A DNA stretch of 26,617 nt, from the NCBI GenBank assembly GCA_021791615.1, contig JAJYWG010000241.1, forward strand, positions 1 through 26,617. The letters are read 5' to 3'. Each line of letters begins with the position of its first letter. Position 1 is the stretch's first letter. The notes below the pieces were generated by a model that saw only the letters and a list, made by a program, of their open reading frames with translations, was not told where the DNA came from and ran no database searches. Source of the stretch: Actinomycetes bacterium (GTDB taxonomy: Bacteria; Actinomycetota; Acidimicrobiia; Acidimicrobiales; RAAP-2). Positions 1-7,719 of the stretch are shown here, in pieces. The translations under genes and the position numbers were made by a program.

Positions 1-1
1 C

Positions 2-118
2 TCCCTCGTCCAGGCAGCCAAGCGACGTGCCCGCGGCTATCGCTCCAAGCAGAAGATGATCACCATCATCTACCTCATCGCCGGGAAGCTGCCGCTACCC
101 CAAATCCACACGATTTAG
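2..118 (+). CDS. ISL3-family transposase, C-terminal fragment (cut by window edge)
   Basis: Reading from base 2 gives the last 38 residues of a protein, ending at TAG 116-118. The stretch AAKRRARGYRSKQKM followed by IIYLIAGKLPLP resembles the end of ISL3-family DDE transposases, where a basic A-(K/R)-ARGYR motif precedes a hydrophobic I-Y-L-(I/V)-AGKL segment. The catalytic domain lies outside the window, so intactness cannot be judged. The family call rests on this short tail and on a plausible terminal repeat just downstream (120-149). Confidence 0.72.
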   Translation, partial: SLVQAAKRRARGYRSKQKMITIIYLIAGKLPLPQIHTI

Positions 119-119
119 C

Positions 120-149
120 GAGGAGCCCCAATTCCAACGTGCAGGGCCC
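120..149. repeat. Probable right terminal repeat of the ISL3-type element
   Basis: Directly after the transposase stop is GAGGAGCCCC, a short A/T-containing core, then TGCAGGGCCC. Read from the outside inwards it begins GGGCCCTGCAC and ends GGGGCTCCTC, the general layout of ISL3-family ends (a GGG/GGC outer end and a GAGCC-like inner block). The matching left end is outside the window, so this is inferred from position and style only. Confidence 0.4.
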
Positions 150-612
150 GTGGTGACTGCAGCATGCGCTGCGTGCGTGGCATGAGCGAAGCCCTCCGGC
201 CGTGTCGGGAGTGGCGACCGACTCTCGGCTTTTGGCCGCCGATGACGTCCACGCGGCGTCGGGGCATAGCCGGGGCGTTCGGGGTGTTGTACGAAGTGGA
301 TCACCGAGTGGATCTGAAAGGAGGTGGCGAGGTCCAATGACCAGGGTCACCCGAGTAGGGACTCCGCACCGGAGCTGACGGCTGGAGGGTGCGGTGGCAC
401 CGTTGACCGGCAGGCGGTCCTCGTTCGATGAGGGCGCTGCAGCGGCACCGGGCCCGGAAGGCTCGCAGGTGTCGTACCCTCGAATCGTCAGTTCTGGGGT
501 GACAACCGAGAGGAGGCGCCCGCATCCGGCCCGAGCGGCAGGACGGGCGCTTCTTCGCAATGGCGATGCGGTCGCGCGAGGAGCAGCCGCTTCACCTCTC
601 TTCTGAACCGGC
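150..612. other. Gene-poor stretch between the ISL3 end and the MFS gene
   Basis: No convincing gene was recognised on either strand. The one notable signal is a near-perfect Shine-Dalgarno sequence, AAAGGAGGT, at 317-325, followed 11 bases later by an ATG (337-339). That ATG opens only 13 codons, to a TGA at 376-378. This could be the relic of a gene start left by rearrangement, or chance. A longer minus-strand frame across 75-770 overlaps the MFS coding sequence and has low-complexity composition, so it is not called. Confidence 0.35.
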
Positions 613-2298
613 TCAGCTTCGGCGAGCGCTTTCGTGATCGGCTGCGGTGCCACTCTGCTCGCGCCCGGCGGCCAGGAGGCTGCCCTTGTCGTCGGGGAGC
701 TTCGGACGGTTGGGCAGCGCTGCGACGACGAGGAAGACGGCTGCACCGACAACTCCGGTCGCGGCCACAACTGCGAGGTCCATGCCGCTCACGAATGCTC
801 CGCGGGCGGCCGAGGAGAGGAGTGCCCCCAGATGGGCCGGAGCACGTTCCGCCACGGCGAGCGCGCCACCAAGAGAGCTCTCGATCAGCGCAGTGACCGA
901 ATGAGTGAGATGGTAGGGCGCGAGGGTGCGCGACATCCTCGCTTTGTAGCGGGCATTGAGAAGGCTACCGAGCACTGCGACCCCGGTCGCGCCGCCGATC
1001 TGCAGCGATGCACTGTTGGTCGCCGAGCCGACGCCCGCTTTGTCGAGCGCGACCGAGCCCATCACCGCCTCGGTACATGGAGCGAAGGCCAGCCCGACGC
1101 CTATTCCCATCAAGAGGAACGCAGGGAAGGACTGCCAGTAGCTGCTCGCGGTCGAAGTGGAGGTCAGGAGGGCGAACGCCACGGCAACGAGCGCCATCCC
1201 GGTTGCGACTACTGGTTTCGTGCCGATCCGTCGATCGAGCACGCTGGACAATGGCGCGACCGCCATCAGGACGAGGGCGATCGGTGCGATGCGCACACCC
1301 GTCTCGAGGGCGCTGAAACCGAGCGCGAACTGCAGGTACTGGGTGAAGAGGAACAACCCGCCCATCAGTCCGAAGATCACGAGGGCCATGGCGCTGACTG
1401 CGCCTGCGAAGCGACGCGAGCGAAAGAGGCTCAGCTCGAGCATGGGGTGGTCCGAGTGCCGTTCCCACAAGACAAATCCGGCCAACCCGATGATCCCCGC
1501 ACACGTCGTGGCGATGACCCTGAGCGATGACCAGCCCTGTGTCGGTGCTTCGATGATCCCCCACAAGAGCAGGGCGATGCCTCCCGTCGACAGGCCTGCG
1601 CCAAGCGCGTCTGGTCGCTTGGCCGACTTGTCACGGGAGTTGGGTACGAGCGCAGTGACCGCGGCGACAGCAAGCAGGCAGATTGGGACGTTCACCAAGA
1701 AGACCGAGCCCCACCAGAAGCGGGAGAGCAGCCATCCCCCGACCACCGGCCCGACCGCCACACCGAGCCCGGTCGTGCCCGACCAGATGCCGATCGCTCG
1801 AGACCGCTCGTCCGGCACGACGAAGACGTTGGTGAGGATTGAAAGGGTTGACGGCATGATGGCCGCCGCGCCGATGCCCATGACCGCGCGGGCGGCAATC
1901 AGGCCTTCGGGTGCCGTGGCGAACGCAGAAGCCGCCGAGCTGGAACCGAACACCGCCAGGCCCCCCAGCAGTACCCACTTGCGACCCAGTCGATCACCGA
2001 GGCTGCCGAACACGAGGAGCAACCCGGCAAACACCACGGCGTACGTGTCGACCACCCATTGCAGGTCACTCGATGAAGCGTGGAGGGAGCGGACGATGTC
2101 GGGGAGCGCCACGTTGAGGACCGTGTCGTCCAGGCTGACCACCAGCAGGCTGATGCACAAGATGAGCAGGACGGCCCACTTCCGGTCTTTCGAACGAGAC
2201 ACGGGCAAGGTGCCTGATTGGGCTCGGTCATCGCTGCCCGGATCAGCCGGTCGCTCGGAGCGAGGAGCGCCGAAGTGTGGTTTGGGTCGGTTGTGCAC
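613..2298 (-). CDS. DHA2-family (14-helix) MFS drug/efflux transporter
   Basis: A proton-coupled exporter of the EmrB/QacA type in the inner membrane, probably expelling toxic or amphipathic compounds; the substrate cannot be read from sequence. Length (up to 561 residues) and the string of hydrophobic segments fit the 14-helix DHA2 class. Visible motifs are LDDTVLNVALPDI in helix 1 (about 56-68, the family's D-x-T-V-x-N-V-A-L-P signature), the loop 2-3 motif GSLGDRLGRK (about 98-107) and a helix 5 antiporter motif around VGPVVGGW (about 180). The first 32 residues are hydrophilic and poorly conserved; a GTG at 2202 (VSRSKDRKW) is a plausible alternative start. It lies downstream of the Rrf2-type regulator on the same strand, 222 bases away, so the regulator may control it. 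Two direct copies of GATCCGTCA (2302-2310, 2312-2320) sit just before the longer start. Confidence 0.88.
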   Translation of the reverse strand: MHNRPKPHFGAPRSERPADPGSDDRAQSGTLPVSRSKDRKWAVLLILCISLLVVSLDDTVLNVALPDIVRSLHASSSDLQWVVDTYAVVFAGLLLVFGSLGDRLGRKWVLLGGLAVFGSSSAASAFATAPEGLIAARAVMGIGAAAIMPSTLSILTNVFVVPDERSRAIGIWSGTTGLGVAVGPVVGGWLLSRFWWGSVFLVNVPICLLAVAAVTALVPNSRDKSAKRPDALGAGLSTGGIALLLWGIIEAPTQGWSSLRVIATTCAGIIGLAGFVLWERHSDHPMLELSLFRSRRFAGAVSAMALVIFGLMGGLFLFTQYLQFALGFSALETGVRIAPIALVLMAVAPLSSVLDRRIGTKPVVATGMALVAVAFALLTSTSTASSYWQSFPAFLLMGIGVGLAFAPCTEAVMGSVALDKAGVGSATNSASLQIGGATGVAVLGSLLNARYKARMSRTLAPYHLTHSVTALIESSLGGALAVAERAPAHLGALLSSAARGAFVSGMDLAVVAATGVVGAAVFLVVAALPNRPKLPDDKGSLLAAGREQSGTAADHESARRS

Positions 2299-2520
2299 GG
2301 CGATCCGTCAGGATCCGTCACCCGGTCGCCGATGCCCCCATTGCGCTTCCCCACTGCATGTTGCGCCCATCTGTGAGACCTCCACGGGTGCTGGCGACGG
2401 GTACGGCACGCCTTTCGGTTGTCACGCTACGCAGGAGCCGATCGGTGCACCAGGGTCGAACGTCACATCGACGTCGGTCCTGCGACTGCTCATCTCGACG
2501 TCGGGACCCGGCCGTCGGGA

Positions 2521-3513
2521 TCAGCGAGCGGCGGTCCGTCGCCGGCTGGGGGCAAGGTCGCCCGACGGCAGCGGGTCTTCGAAGTCGTGGGCCAGACGGC
2601 GGAGCATCGTGCGCACCAGGAGCTGGGCCAAGCGGTGCTCCAATGAGCGGTCGGTGCCGGACGGGGGGAGCGGCGGGAGCCGAACTTGGCCCGTGGCCCG
2701 GAGCTCGCTGCGCAGAGGGTCGACGTCGGTGACCTGCACCATCAGCTCGCCATGGGAGTCGGTGTCGCCCGGGCCACGCGCCTCGAAGGACAGCTCGACG
2801 GCACCGCAGGGATCTTCGCCGGCCTCACACCCCGGCGCAGCGGCGCTCCGATCGACGAAGCAGCTCACCGCCACGTCGACCGGCGCCCATCCGGGTCCGC
2901 CCTCGGCCAGCTCTGCCCTGAGCACTTCAGCCTGCTGGTACGCGGCGGCCACCGCCGCGCTCACTGCCGGTCCGTGTCGCAGGTGCGCGGCGACCGCGGC
3001 AGCCGACGCCTCCACCTGGACGAAGTCATCGACGGCGATGCTGGTGCCGCCATGGCGGTGCGAGTCAGACGGGGCGGTCAGCGTGCCTTGCTCGATTGCG
3101 ACGTCTTGCCGGGCCAGTTCGGCGAGCGACGTGGCTGCGAGCACATCTCGCAGTGCAGTGGTCGCCGATCGCCAGGTCTCGTGCAGTGGGCAGACCGTGT
3201 CCCAGCGGCAGGGCCCCTCACCGAGGGCGCACCGCTCCGCCCGCAACGGCCCTTCCCCGGCCTCGACCACATCGAGGGTCGAGATCTCCTCTGGCGGTCT
3301 CGCCAGGCGGTAGCCTCCGTCCTTTCCCGCCTTCGAGGTAGCCAGCCCGGCCCGTACGAGGTCGGCGAGGATCTGTGAGGCGAACGTCTGGGGCACGCCC
3401 ATCTCGGCGACGATCTCTCGGATCTTGCGCGCCTCGCCGCTCGGGTAGGCACGTGCGAGGGCGAGCGCCGAGCGCACCACGTAGTCGCCCCGCTTCGACA
3501 ACGTCATGTTCAT
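2521..3513 (-). CDS. Rrf2-family Fe-S transcriptional regulator with an extra C-terminal domain
   Basis: The N-terminal ~140 residues are an Rrf2/IscR/NsrR-type winged helix: MTLSKRGDYVVRSALALA, a recognition helix around MGVPQTFASQILADL and a wing at KDGGYRLARP. Three cysteines follow in CALGEGPC-RWDTVC (about 95, 102 and 108), the usual cluster-binding arrangement, so it probably senses redox state, iron, NO or oxygen through a [2Fe-2S] or [4Fe-4S] cluster. Ordinary Rrf2 proteins end near 150 residues; this one continues for about 180 more. The tail (from about AVDDFVQVEASAAAVAAHL) has alternating strands and a C-terminal helix reminiscent of SRPBCC/START-like proteins, a low-confidence guess. 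The ATG at 3513 is preferred over a TTG at 3534 because a TATACT -10 box (3526-3521) sits 7 bases before it and there is no ribosome binding site, suggesting a leaderless message. It diverges from the redox operon it probably controls. Confidence 0.85.
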   Translation of the reverse strand: MNMTLSKRGDYVVRSALALARAYPSGEARKIREIVAEMGVPQTFASQILADLVRAGLATSKAGKDGGYRLARPPEEISTLDVVEAGEGPLRAERCALGEGPCRWDTVCPLHETWRSATTALRDVLAATSLAELARQDVAIEQGTLTAPSDSHRHGGTSIAVDDFVQVEASAAAVAAHLRHGPAVSAAVAAAYQQAEVLRAELAEGGPGWAPVDVAVSCFVDRSAAAPGCEAGEDPCGAVELSFEARGPGDTDSHGELMVQVTDVDPLRSELRATGQVRLPPLPPSGTDRSLEHRLAQLLVRTMLRRLAHDFEDPLPSGDLAPSRRRTAAR

Positions 3514-3520
3514 AGCAAAA

Positions 3521-3526
3521 AGTATA
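3521..3526 (-). promoter_or_regulatory. -10 box for the Rrf2-type regulator, probable leaderless start
   Basis: Minus-strand TATACT ends 7 bases before the ATG at 3513, which places the transcription start at or next to the A of the start codon. No good -35 is seen at the right distance (CCTCCG). No Shine-Dalgarno sequence precedes the ATG. Confidence 0.5.
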
Positions 3527-3535
3527 GCACTCAAC

Positions 3536-3564
3536 TTGACATACGGAGGATTTTTTCATATTAT
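3536..3564 (+). promoter_or_regulatory. Near-consensus housekeeping promoter for the redox operon
   Basis: TTGACA at 3536-3541, a 17-base spacer and TATTAT at 3559-3564 make a nearly perfect -35/-10 pair, striking in this G+C-rich sequence. Transcription would start near 3571, about 60 bases before the chosen ATG at 3632. The region is shared with the divergent regulator gene. Confidence 0.72.
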
Positions 3565-3569
3565 GTCGA
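3536..3569. promoter_or_regulatory. Inverted repeat over the redox-operon promoter (possible operator)
   Basis: TTGACATA (3536-3543) and TATGTCGA (3562-3569) form an inverted repeat with 7 of 8 matching positions and an 18-base AT-rich centre. One arm covers the -35 and the other overlaps the -10. A dimeric regulator bound here would block RNA polymerase, which fits repression by the adjacent Rrf2-type protein. Regulation is inferred from position. Confidence 0.42.
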
Positions 3570-3631
3570 TAAACGTACAGTAAGTCGCTAACCGTATGGT
3601 CGTGCGGATCGAGGGAATTGGGAGGGCCAGA

Positions 3632-5320
3632 ATGACGATTGTTGCTCCCGGGAAAGAGCGCCCAGCCGATGAGCTCCCCCCGGCCCTGGCGAAGCCGATC
3701 CAGGTGGCCGTCCACCTTCGGCCACCGCACCGAGAGGGTCTGGGTGAGCGTTTCGAGGCCACCGATCCCGCGCCCGGTGCCGACCTGGCACGGCACCCCT
3801 TGGTTGCCAGAGCGCTGCGAAACCGGAAATTCCAGTTCCTGATGATCATGCCGAACCAGATCATCTTCTGGGCGGTGATCTTCTTCGGTGTCCTCGGGAC
3901 GGTCATCCCCGGGTTCAACTTCGCCACGGCGATCACCTGGTACATCTGGTTCTGCCTGGTGTTCGTGCTCATGGTCGTGGTCGGCCGTGGGTGGTGCGCC
4001 ATGTGCCCATTCGGGGGCTTCGCCGAGTGGTTGCAGCGGCGGACGTTCTGGCAACGCACGCAGAAAGCACTTGGCTTGGGCCGCAAGCTGCCTGAGCCGA
4101 TCGCCCGCTACGGACTGCTGCTCTCGGTCGGAACCTTCGTGCTCCTCACCTGGATCGAAGAGAGGTTCAACATCGCCGGGCCAGGTACGCCGGCCGACAC
4201 CAGTTACATGGTGATCGGCATCGTGGCCAGTGCGGTGCTGGTCTTCTTGGTTTTCGAGCGCCGGACGTTCTGTCGGTACCTCTGCCCGCTGTCGGCGCTC
4301 ATCGGGAGCGTGGGGGCCATGGGCTCCGCGGCCGGCTTTCGCACGCGAGATCGGGAAGTGTGCCTGAGCTGCCAGACCAAGGACTGCATGCGAGGCGGCA
4401 CAGAGGGGTTCGGCTGCCCGTGGTACACGTGGCCGGGCAGCGCGGACTCGAACCTCACGTGCGGATTGTGCAGCGAGTGCTACAAGGCCTGCCCGTCGGA
4501 CAACATCGGGTTGTTTGCCCAGAAGCCGCTGACGTCGGTGGTGGCCCCGCGCCGCCGGCGGGCAGACGTGGCCTGGGCGGTCATGGGCCTGTGGGGGCTG
4601 GTGGTTTTCCAGCAGGTGAACAGCACGAACGGCTATGCCGCGGCCGACGCCTGGCTGAACCGGGTGACGCACCTGGGTCCCTACCCCAACCCCGTCGGCT
4701 ACGTGGGGATCATCATCGTCGTGGCCTTGGCGACCGCGGCGCTCGCCCGGTTGGGCAGTCGTCTGATGGTCTCGGGCACCTCCGAATCGGGCACCTCCGA
4801 ATCGGGCACCTCCGAAGGCTCGCTCGGATCCGGCGCGGTGCCCGGGGAGGCACAGGGTGTCGGGACTATCGACGGCAGGATCGCAACGGTGGCGATCCAG
4901 TCCCGGTCGCGCTCTTTCGTGGACCGCACGAGCCGGTTCCGCTCGTTCTTCGTGCCTGTTGCCTACGGTTTGATCCCGGTGGTGGGCGCCGATTACCTGG
5001 CTCGCCAGCTCCCGAAGTTCTTCAAGCACGCGTTGCGCATCGTTCCAGCGGTGGGTGGCTGGTTCGGCGTCGGCGGCGGGACCCACTCGAGCTTGTACCA
5101 CGCACAGATCCTCGGGGATGCCCAGATCGTCGTGGCGCAGGTCGTCGTCGTGGCTCTGGGACTTGCCGCATCGCTGTGGGCCACGTGGAAGATCTCCAGG
5201 CGAGACCTCGAGTTGCGGGCCACCTCAGCGATCGGCGTCCGGGTCGCAGCGCTGTCACTCGTCGTCGCATGTGGCGCTGTGGCCGGCTACTTGTACGTCA
5301 TCATGCACGCCGCCTCGTGA
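3632..5320 (+). CDS. NosR/NapH-like membrane polyferredoxin (4Fe-4S)
   Basis: A membrane protein of 562 residues that probably moves electrons between quinone, a soluble reductase and an unknown partner. Hydrophobic segments lie around 69-95, 100-118, 160-176, 192-208, 312-328, 355-374, 440-455, 498-518 and 537-557. Cysteine motifs follow the NosR/NapH/CcoG pattern: GRGWCAMCP (C122, C125), RTFCRYLCP (C214, C218), then a soluble part with CLSCQTKDC (C244, C247, C252), C262 and CGLCSECYKACP (C277, C280, C283, C287). The last set fits one classic [4Fe-4S] cluster. No N-terminal FMN domain like that of NosR is present, and no N2O reductase genes are nearby, so it should not be called NosR. A three-copy 15-base repeat encodes GTSES linkers near residue 385. 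The ATG at 3632 is chosen over 3596 because GGGAGGG (3620-3626) precedes it. The flavoenzyme gene starts 13 bases downstream. Confidence 0.82.
   Translation: MTIVAPGKERPADELPPALAKPIQVAVHLRPPHREGLGERFEATDPAPGADLARHPLVARALRNRKFQFLMIMPNQIIFWAVIFFGVLGTVIPGFNFATAITWYIWFCLVFVLMVVVGRGWCAMCPFGGFAEWLQRRTFWQRTQKALGLGRKLPEPIARYGLLLSVGTFVLLTWIEERFNIAGPGTPADTSYMVIGIVASAVLVFLVFERRTFCRYLCPLSALIGSVGAMGSAAGFRTRDREVCLSCQTKDCMRGGTEGFGCPWYTWPGSADSNLTCGLCSECYKACPSDNIGLFAQKPLTSVVAPRRRRADVAWAVMGLWGLVVFQQVNSTNGYAAADAWLNRVTHLGPYPNPVGYVGIIIVVALATAALARLGSRLMVSGTSESGTSESGTSEGSLGSGAVPGEAQGVGTIDGRIATVAIQSRSRSFVDRTSRFRSFFVPVAYGLIPVVGADYLARQLPKFFKHALRIVPAVGGWFGVGGGTHSSLYHAQILGDAQIVVAQVVVVALGLAASLWATWKISRRDLELRATSAIGVRVAALSLVVACGAVAGYLYVIMHAAS
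4772..4816 (+). repeat. Three perfect 15-base tandem repeats inside the polyferredoxin gene
   Basis: The unit TCGGGCACCTCCGAA occurs three times without mismatch (4772-4786, 4787-4801, 4802-4816). Being a multiple of three it keeps the frame, and encodes a flexible SGTSE-type linker between a membrane helix and the following hydrophilic stretch. Perfect identity suggests recent expansion by slippage. Confidence 0.9.
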
Positions 5321-5333
5321 AAGGGAGACTGCC

Positions 5334-7541
5334 ATGACCATCACGCTTCCTCCTCCTCGCACCAACGGGCACACCGGTTCTCCGGGCTCGGGTCCTGCCG
5401 TGCATGTGCACATCCTCATGGACCGCTGTGCGGGCTGCCAGGAGTGCATCGTGCGTTGTCCCACCGGGGCCCTCGATCTTGACCCCGGGACCTGGACTGC
5501 GGTGGCCGACGAGGGGGCGTGCGTGGGCTGCCGGCAGTGCGTGAGGACCTGTCCGTTTGCCGCGGTCACCGTCGATGGACCGATGCTGGTCGAGCCGCGC
5601 TCCCCTGCGGTCACGACCCACCCGGCACAGCTCGAATTCGACCGCACCGAGACCCGTCGGGCGATCTCCGACTGGAGCCAAGCCCTGACTGAGGCCAGCC
5701 GTTGCCTGGACTGCCCCGACCCCACCTGTGTCCGAGGGTGTCCGGCACACAACGACATTCCCGGCTTCATCCGGGCGCTGGCGGTGGGCGATCTGGACGA
5801 GGCACACCGAGTCCTGCGGCGGACCAGTGTCCTGCCTGACATCTGCAGCAGGGTCTGCGACCAGGCGCTGCAGTGTGAGGGCGCGTGCAGCTGGTCGCTC
5901 GCGGGCGACGCGCCCGTCGCCATCGGCGCGCTCGAACGCTTCATCGCCGACAATGCGCCGGTGCCTCCTCTCGAGGTTCCCGAGGCCGGAGAAACTGCTC
6001 CGGTGGCCGCTGGGCTCGAGGTGGCGGTGGTCGGATCGGGTCCCGCTGCGATGGCGGCTGCCGCCGAGTTGATCGGTGCCGGCGCCGCGGTCACGGTGTT
6101 CGAACGCGAAGACCAACCGGGCGGGTTGTGCCGCTGGGGCATCCCGGACTTCACCCTGCCCGAGCCGGTCGCCCAGCGCCCTTGGAGGGACCTCCAGGCG
6201 GCCGGTGTCGTCCTGCACACCGGCCACGAAGTCGATGCCCGAGAGCTCGAGGAGCTTCCACGGCGCTACGACGCCGTCGTGGTCGCGGCCGGCGCCACGG
6301 AGCCACTTCGCCCCCGGCTTGACGGCGCCGACCTCGGAGGTGTGTGGGATGCCTCTCAGTTCCTCCATGCAGCGCAACACGCGTTGGCCACCGGCACCCC
6401 GATGGACGCGCTCGCGCCCCGCCCGGGAGACGACGGGTCGCTCCAGCCGGCCAAGGTCCTGGTGCTCGGCGCCGGGAATACCGCCATGGACGTCGCCCGA
6501 AGTGCCCGGCGACTCGGTGCCGCTGCCACCTGCGTGGACTGGATGGACCGCCGCTTCGCACCGGTTCGCTCCGATGAGCTCGACGAAGCGGCAGCCGAAG
6601 GTGTCCAAGTCCACTTCTCGGTAACGGTACGTCACCTGGAAGGTCGTGACGGCGAGGTGGTGTCGGCCATCCTGGCAGCGACCGAGCAGCACGCCGCCGG
6701 CGAGCTGCCTCATGTGCTCGAGCACAAGACGTGGCGCGAGCCGGTGGATCTCGTCGTGTTCGCCATGGGATATCGGATCGCTCCTGAGCTTGCCGACAGT
6801 GGCAGAGGTCTGCCCGTGAGCACGACGTCGTCCGCGCTGCCAGATCGGACGTGGTTGGCCAGCGGTCTGCTGGCCGAGCCGGCACCGCCAGCCGCTCGCG
6901 GTCGCCCGGTCGGGCGTTTGGCATTGGCACGCGAGAGAGCGCTGGCCGCCGCCGCGCTGCCCCGTCGAGAGCGAACGTGGTTCGTCGGTGACGCGCTGAC
7001 CGGTCCGGCAACCGTGGTCGAGGCCATGGCGCAGGGCAAGGTCGCCGCACGGGCCATCGGGCACCACCGGCCTCGACGGCCGGGACACGCAAGCACCTCG
7101 CGACGTCGTGTGTTGGTGGGCGTGGAGAGCCGCGGAGGGAGCACGGCGGCAGCCGCCCGCACCATGGCCGATCGGCTGCGCAGTGACGGAGCTGAAGTGA
7201 AGACGTTGCCGCTGGCAAAAGTCGGGCCTGACGCCCTTGCGTGGGCGGATTTCCTGGTGGTGGGAACGTGGGTCGAGGGTGCAGTGGTCGCTCGTGTGGG
7301 CCCGGCACGCGCCACCGCTCGATGGCTCGATGACCTGCCCCCGCTCCCCGGGCTCCCCGTCGCGCTCTTCTGCAGCTACGCGGTCGCACCCAAGGGCACC
7401 CTCGCCCTCATGCGTGAGAGGGTGGAAGCCAGGGGAGCTCGAGTCGTCGGCCAAGCTGCGCTCAGGAGAGGCGGCAGCAGCGCGGAGATCGAAGCGTTCG
7501 TCACGACCGTCCTCCGAGCGCTGTCTCCCACTTCGACGTGA
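5334..7541 (+). CDS. Ferredoxin–GltD-like NAD(P)H oxidoreductase–flavodoxin fusion
   Basis: A 735-residue multidomain flavoprotein. Residues ~24-80 are a bacterial 2[4Fe-4S] ferredoxin (C32/C35/C38/C42 and C63/C66/C69/C73). Residues ~105-205 match the Fe-S helical domain of glutamate synthase small subunits (C124/C127/C132/C136, then C171/C175/C181/C185). A Rossmann FAD site VVGSGPA (~232-238), an NAD(P)H site VLGAGNTAMD (~387-396) and the closing VGDALTGPATVVEAMAQGK segment (~551-569) complete a GltD/NfnB-like reductase. Residues ~592-730 look like a flavodoxin: strand VLVGVE, phosphate loop SRGGST, a second strand FLVVGTWVEG. The protein could pass NAD(P)H electrons through FAD and Fe-S clusters to FMN, or the reverse, with the upstream membrane polyferredoxin as likely partner. 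The start follows AAAGGGAG by 7 bases and lies 13 bases after the upstream stop, so the two form an operon. Glutamate synthase itself is unlikely because no large subunit is present. Confidence 0.85.
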   Translation: MTITLPPPRTNGHTGSPGSGPAVHVHILMDRCAGCQECIVRCPTGALDLDPGTWTAVADEGACVGCRQCVRTCPFAAVTVDGPMLVEPRSPAVTTHPAQLEFDRTETRRAISDWSQALTEASRCLDCPDPTCVRGCPAHNDIPGFIRALAVGDLDEAHRVLRRTSVLPDICSRVCDQALQCEGACSWSLAGDAPVAIGALERFIADNAPVPPLEVPEAGETAPVAAGLEVAVVGSGPAAMAAAAELIGAGAAVTVFEREDQPGGLCRWGIPDFTLPEPVAQRPWRDLQAAGVVLHTGHEVDARELEELPRRYDAVVVAAGATEPLRPRLDGADLGGVWDASQFLHAAQHALATGTPMDALAPRPGDDGSLQPAKVLVLGAGNTAMDVARSARRLGAAATCVDWMDRRFAPVRSDELDEAAAEGVQVHFSVTVRHLEGRDGEVVSAILAATEQHAAGELPHVLEHKTWREPVDLVVFAMGYRIAPELADSGRGLPVSTTSSALPDRTWLASGLLAEPAPPAARGRPVGRLALARERALAAAALPRRERTWFVGDALTGPATVVEAMAQGKVAARAIGHHRPRRPGHASTSRRRVLVGVESRGGSTAAAARTMADRLRSDGAEVKTLPLAKVGPDALAWADFLVVGTWVEGAVVARVGPARATARWLDDLPPLPGLPVALFCSYAVAPKGTLALMRERVEARGARVVGQAALRRGGSSAEIEAFVTTVLRALSPTST

Positions 7542-7613
7542 AAGTTGGCCCGCGTCGTACCACCCGGTCCCGACCAGGCTGAGAGTGCAGCGTCGGCCCA
7601 GCGGCAACGTCGT

Positions 7614-7666
7614 CACGGCAGCGGCCGGCCCACGGGCAGCGGCCGGCCCACGGGCAGCGGCCGGCC
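7614..7666. repeat. Tandem 17/18-base repeat between convergent genes
   Basis: CACGGCAGCGGCCGGCC (7614-7630, one G short) is followed by two perfect copies of CACGGGCAGCGGCCGGCC (7631-7648, 7649-7666). Each unit carries the palindrome GGCCGGCC, so any pair of units can form a strong stem. The site lies in the 178-base gap between the flavoenzyme stop (7541) and the acetate kinase stop (7720), a place expected to hold a bidirectional terminator. No U-tract is present, so the terminator role is only possible. Confidence 0.75.
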
Positions 7667-7719
7667 CACACGGCCGGGTTTGTGCCACACGCTCCTGCGG
7701 CTTACACGGCCGGTAGCGC

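Noticed and set aside
1157..3313. A 718-codon plus-strand frame opposite the MFS and Rrf2 genes
   Set aside because: It is antisense to two genes with clear motifs, and has no recognisable domain or ribosome binding site.
3632..5320. Naming the membrane polyferredoxin NosR and proposing N2O reduction
   Set aside because: The FMN-binding N-terminal domain is absent and no nosZ, nosD, nosF or nosY is in the window. Only the cysteine and helix pattern is shared.
5334..7541. Annotation as glutamate synthase small subunit (gltD)
   Set aside because: No large subunit is present, and the added ferredoxin and flavodoxin domains plus the membrane Fe-S partner point to a different role.
7542..7719. 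A small plus-strand gene at about 7545-7727 across the tandem repeat
   Set aside because: Its sequence is the repeat translated as GSGRPT units, it runs past the acetate kinase stop, and it has no good ribosome binding site.
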